From contig CAYOKQ010000037.1 in the NCBI GenBank assembly GCA_964404595.1, positions 1 through 15,872 on the forward strand: a stretch of DNA of 15,872 nt. Reading direction: 5' to 3'. Each line of letters opens with the position of its first letter. Position 1 is the first letter of the stretch. The position numbers and the translations under genes are program-made. Source of the stretch: CAYJXA01 sp964404595 (GTDB taxonomy: Archaea; Nanobdellota; Nanobdellia; Woesearchaeales; GW2011-AR9). Below are positions 14,204-15,872 of the stretch, in pieces. The notes beneath the pieces are model-generated. The model was not told where the DNA came from, searched no databases, and was given only the letters and a program-made list of their open reading frames with translations.

Positions 14204-14207
14204 TAAA
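14200..14207 (-). promoter_or_regulatory. TATA box for the MNT/HEPN/desulfurase operon
   Basis: TTTATATA on the minus strand is centred about 41 bases before the ATG at 14163 and overlaps the outermost palindrome. Confidence 0.5.
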
Positions 14208-14252
14208 GTTTTCTAGAGGTATATTTAAATACTTACTATTAAATGACGAAAG

Positions 14253-14263
14253 TTTTATAAATA
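14253..14263 (+). promoter_or_regulatory. TATA box for the lysozyme-like lipoprotein operon
   Basis: TTTTATAAATA is centred about 28 bases before the ATG at 14286, predicting a leaderless first gene. Confidence 0.6.
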
Positions 14264-14285
14264 AAAAGGCAAAATAATAAGCACC

Positions 14286-15260
14286 ATGAAAGGATTCCTA
14301 TACTCAGTTTTACTGGCAGCAACGGCCAGTGGTTGTTCCTCAGGAACTGACATTGGGAATAATTCTATTGCGGGGCAAAACCAGCTCTCTCCAACTCTGG
14401 GAAAAGAGATGTATGAAGAACAACGATCAAAATTATTACGGGATGGATTTGGAGCAGATGCAGTTAGGTATGCTTTACAGATTATAGATAATGGAAGCAG
14501 GATTAAAGAAGATCTCCAGAAAAAACAAGAACACCTTGGTGATTTAGAACAAAGATTACGAGAGCGATTCCCACTCATAAAGCCACAACGCCTATTTGGT
14601 TTTATAGATGATATTCGGGAGACAGAACAAGTGGCGAGGTTATATTCAGCACAGCAGAAAGTCCTCGTCCGGGCACAAAAAGACGGGATTAAATTACCAA
14701 TGAGTTTTATCATCGCCGCGTTATGTAATGAAGGGCATAGCTTAGACGTTGACCGGCCAAGTTATGGTAATGGAGGATTTTCAACATATGGGCTAGATAA
14801 TTTTGGCTCGGAATTTAAGTATATAATAGCAAGAGGGTATCTACCAGTTTCATTTCAAAAGAGATTCACTGTTTCTGAACATATTAATGAACAGCATCGC
14901 AGAGTAAAATCGGCCAATTTTGAAACCAAGCAGGATGCTTTTGAGGCTTTTATTGCCACTTTAGCCCATCGTCAATATCTTTTCTTAAAAGATTTGGAGA
15001 AAAATGGGATAAAAGCCAGGGATATTCCCCCTGAACAAAGATTATTCTTTACCTATAAATATTATAATGGCGGTCCGGATTCAGCCGAGAAGTTGCTGAA
15101 AGAAAGATCAGCTATAGCAGTAGATAGATTTTTCCAAAGAACTATCACCCGTGGAAGTACCGGCAATGCTTATGTTGTGTTGACCGGGCATCTCTGGCTC
15201 GAATCAAGCGGCGCTACTGATCCTCATCCACAAGGCAAGTATTGGTGGAGCGGAAAATGA
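14286..15260 (+). CDS. Lipoprotein with lysozyme/lytic-transglycosylase-like domain, 324 aa
   Basis: A lipoprotein signal (MKGFLYSVLLAATASGC) places Cys17 as the lipid anchor, followed by a Ser/Gly/Asn-rich linker and a charged helical region (about 40-130) that may form a coiled coil. Residues 130-290 have the layout of a lysozyme-like fold. An LPMSFIIAALCNEGHSLD segment carries a Glu (E149) where the general acid sits in goose-type lysozymes and transglycosylases. YGLDNFG follows at 168-174, and FFTYKYYNGGPDSAEKL (254-270) resembles the YNxGP segment of SLT domains. Such enzymes cleave the MurNAc-GlcNAc bond of peptidoglycan, which archaea lack. The stop overlaps the start of a second lipoprotein of similar type. 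Fold assignment is moderate, as the flanking motifs are divergent; secretion is well supported. Confidence 0.65.
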   Translation: MKGFLYSVLLAATASGCSSGTDIGNNSIAGQNQLSPTLGKEMYEEQRSKLLRDGFGADAVRYALQIIDNGSRIKEDLQKKQEHLGDLEQRLRERFPLIKPQRLFGFIDDIRETEQVARLYSAQQKVLVRAQKDGIKLPMSFIIAALCNEGHSLDVDRPSYGNGGFSTYGLDNFGSEFKYIIARGYLPVSFQKRFTVSEHINEQHRRVKSANFETKQDAFEAFIATLAHRQYLFLKDLEKNGIKARDIPPEQRLFFTYKYYNGGPDSAEKLLKERSAIAVDRFFQRTITRGSTGNAYVVLTGHLWLESSGATDPHPQGKYWWSGK

Positions 15261-15872
15261 ACAAGCTCTTACCATTATTATTAATGGCAACGTTAGGCAG
15301 TAAAGCCTGTACAGAAAACCCTGAATTTAGGCCCACTGGTCAGCAAAGTGCCAAGGGCTATAACTTTTTTGAATATAATGGAATAAAAGAAGCTACTACT
15401 GTACGACAAAAGCAGGAAATCTCTGATAAATTTGACCGTTGGGATCAACAACAAGGGAACCAGTGCAAAGATACCAGCTGGCGTAATGTCCGGACACACG
15501 AAGAAGATATTTATGTGGTTGCTGACTGTAAATTCCCGGAAAAGCCTCACTTTTCAGATGGAAATTATCAAAAGATAAATTACAACAATCAAAAATTAAA
15601 AGAAAGGATCCGGAAAGGAAAATTTGAGAAAGGATTTCTTCCTGCCTTAGAACAGATGTGCCAGAAGTTGGACATGCATTGCATGGGATTATTGTCAGTT
15701 ATGGATTATGAAACCAGGAGCACTTTCAGCCCCAGAATTAAGAATCCCAAAGGTTCTGCTTCAGGATTAATTCAGTTCACTGCCGCGACTGCAAGAAGCT
15801 TAGGAACAAGCACCAAGGCTTTGCGGCAGATGACCCAATTGCAGCAATTACAGTTTACGGAAAAATATTTCC
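15257..15872 (+). CDS. SLT-type lytic transglycosylase-like lipoprotein, 3' end outside window
   Basis: At least 205 residues, running off the window. The signal MNKLLPLLLMATLGSKAC gives Cys18 as probable lipid anchor. An N-terminal region follows with C70 and C91, then C135 and C142, which may form disulfides outside the cell. From about residue 140 an SLT domain begins: LLSVMDYETRSTFSP, with E152 as the catalytic acid, then KGSASGLIQFTAATARSLG (165-183), the conserved GLIQF block of soluble lytic transglycosylases, and a helix ending in FTEKYF. The match to phage and bacterial SLT enzymes is much clearer than in the upstream gene. ATG 15257 overlaps the upstream stop by four bases, and GGTGGAG ends 6 bases before it, a good Shine-Dalgarno. 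The pair probably acts together at the cell surface; the natural substrate, bacterial murein, is inferred. Confidence 0.85.
   Translation, partial: MNKLLPLLLMATLGSKACTENPEFRPTGQQSAKGYNFFEYNGIKEATTVRQKQEISDKFDRWDQQQGNQCKDTSWRNVRTHEEDIYVVADCKFPEKPHFSDGNYQKINYNNQKLKERIRKGKFEKGFLPALEQMCQKLDMHCMGLLSVMDYETRSTFSPRIKNPKGSASGLIQFTAATARSLGTSTKALRQMTQLQQLQFTEKYF

Noticed and set aside
1..15872. CRISPR array, insertion sequence or long direct repeats
   Set aside because: No regularly spaced repeats, transposase genes or terminal inverted repeats were seen by eye on either strand.

Overview
The window looks archaeal. TATA boxes sit about 26-28 bases upstream of several start codons, which implies leaderless mRNAs. 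The initiator tRNA appears to carry introns with bulge-helix-bulge (BHB) signals. The gene set includes an Lhr-type superfamily 2 helicase and an M1 aminopeptidase resembling the archaeal tricorn-interacting factors. The many small lipoprotein-like or membrane-anchored genes and the low-to-moderate GC content would suit a DPANN-type archaeon (for example Woesearchaeota-like). The lineage is an inference; the domain Archaea is the firmer call.

Layout. 1-2443: 3' part of an Lhr helicase gene. 2528-2938: small gene of unknown function. 3016-3153: tRNA-iMet(CAU) interrupted by three apparent introns at positions 37/38, 43/44 and 59/60. 3184-3900: lipoprotein with a possible metalloprotease signature. 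3956-4249 (-): small two-helix membrane protein, divergent from a nitrilase-superfamily amidohydrolase (4413-5192). 5272-5888: two small tandem genes of unknown function, closed by a hairpin shared with the convergent operon. 7433-5915 (-): a short-chain dehydrogenase-like protein with a calcium-loop-like insertion and no catalytic Tyr, followed by a membrane-anchored helical protein. 7525-8382: winged-helix protein, probably a regulator, divergent from that operon. 10942-8426 (-): M1 aminopeptidase.

The right third is accessory in character. A DarT-like ADP-ribosyltransferase (11193-11825) converges with a three-gene operon read leftward from 14163: a winged-helix/MNT nucleotidyltransferase, a HEPN protein and a cysteine desulfurase. 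Each junction in this operon is a 4-base ATGA overlap. A cluster of palindromes lies at the operon promoter and suggests autoregulation. Divergent from it are two overlapping genes for lipoproteins with lysozyme or lytic-transglycosylase-like folds (14286-15872, the second cut by the window end). These are notable in an archaeon because archaea lack murein.

Main points of interest: the triple-intron initiator tRNA, the tandem peptidoglycan-hydrolase-like lipoproteins, and the HEPN/MNT pair coupled to a cysteine desulfurase beside a DarT-like gene.
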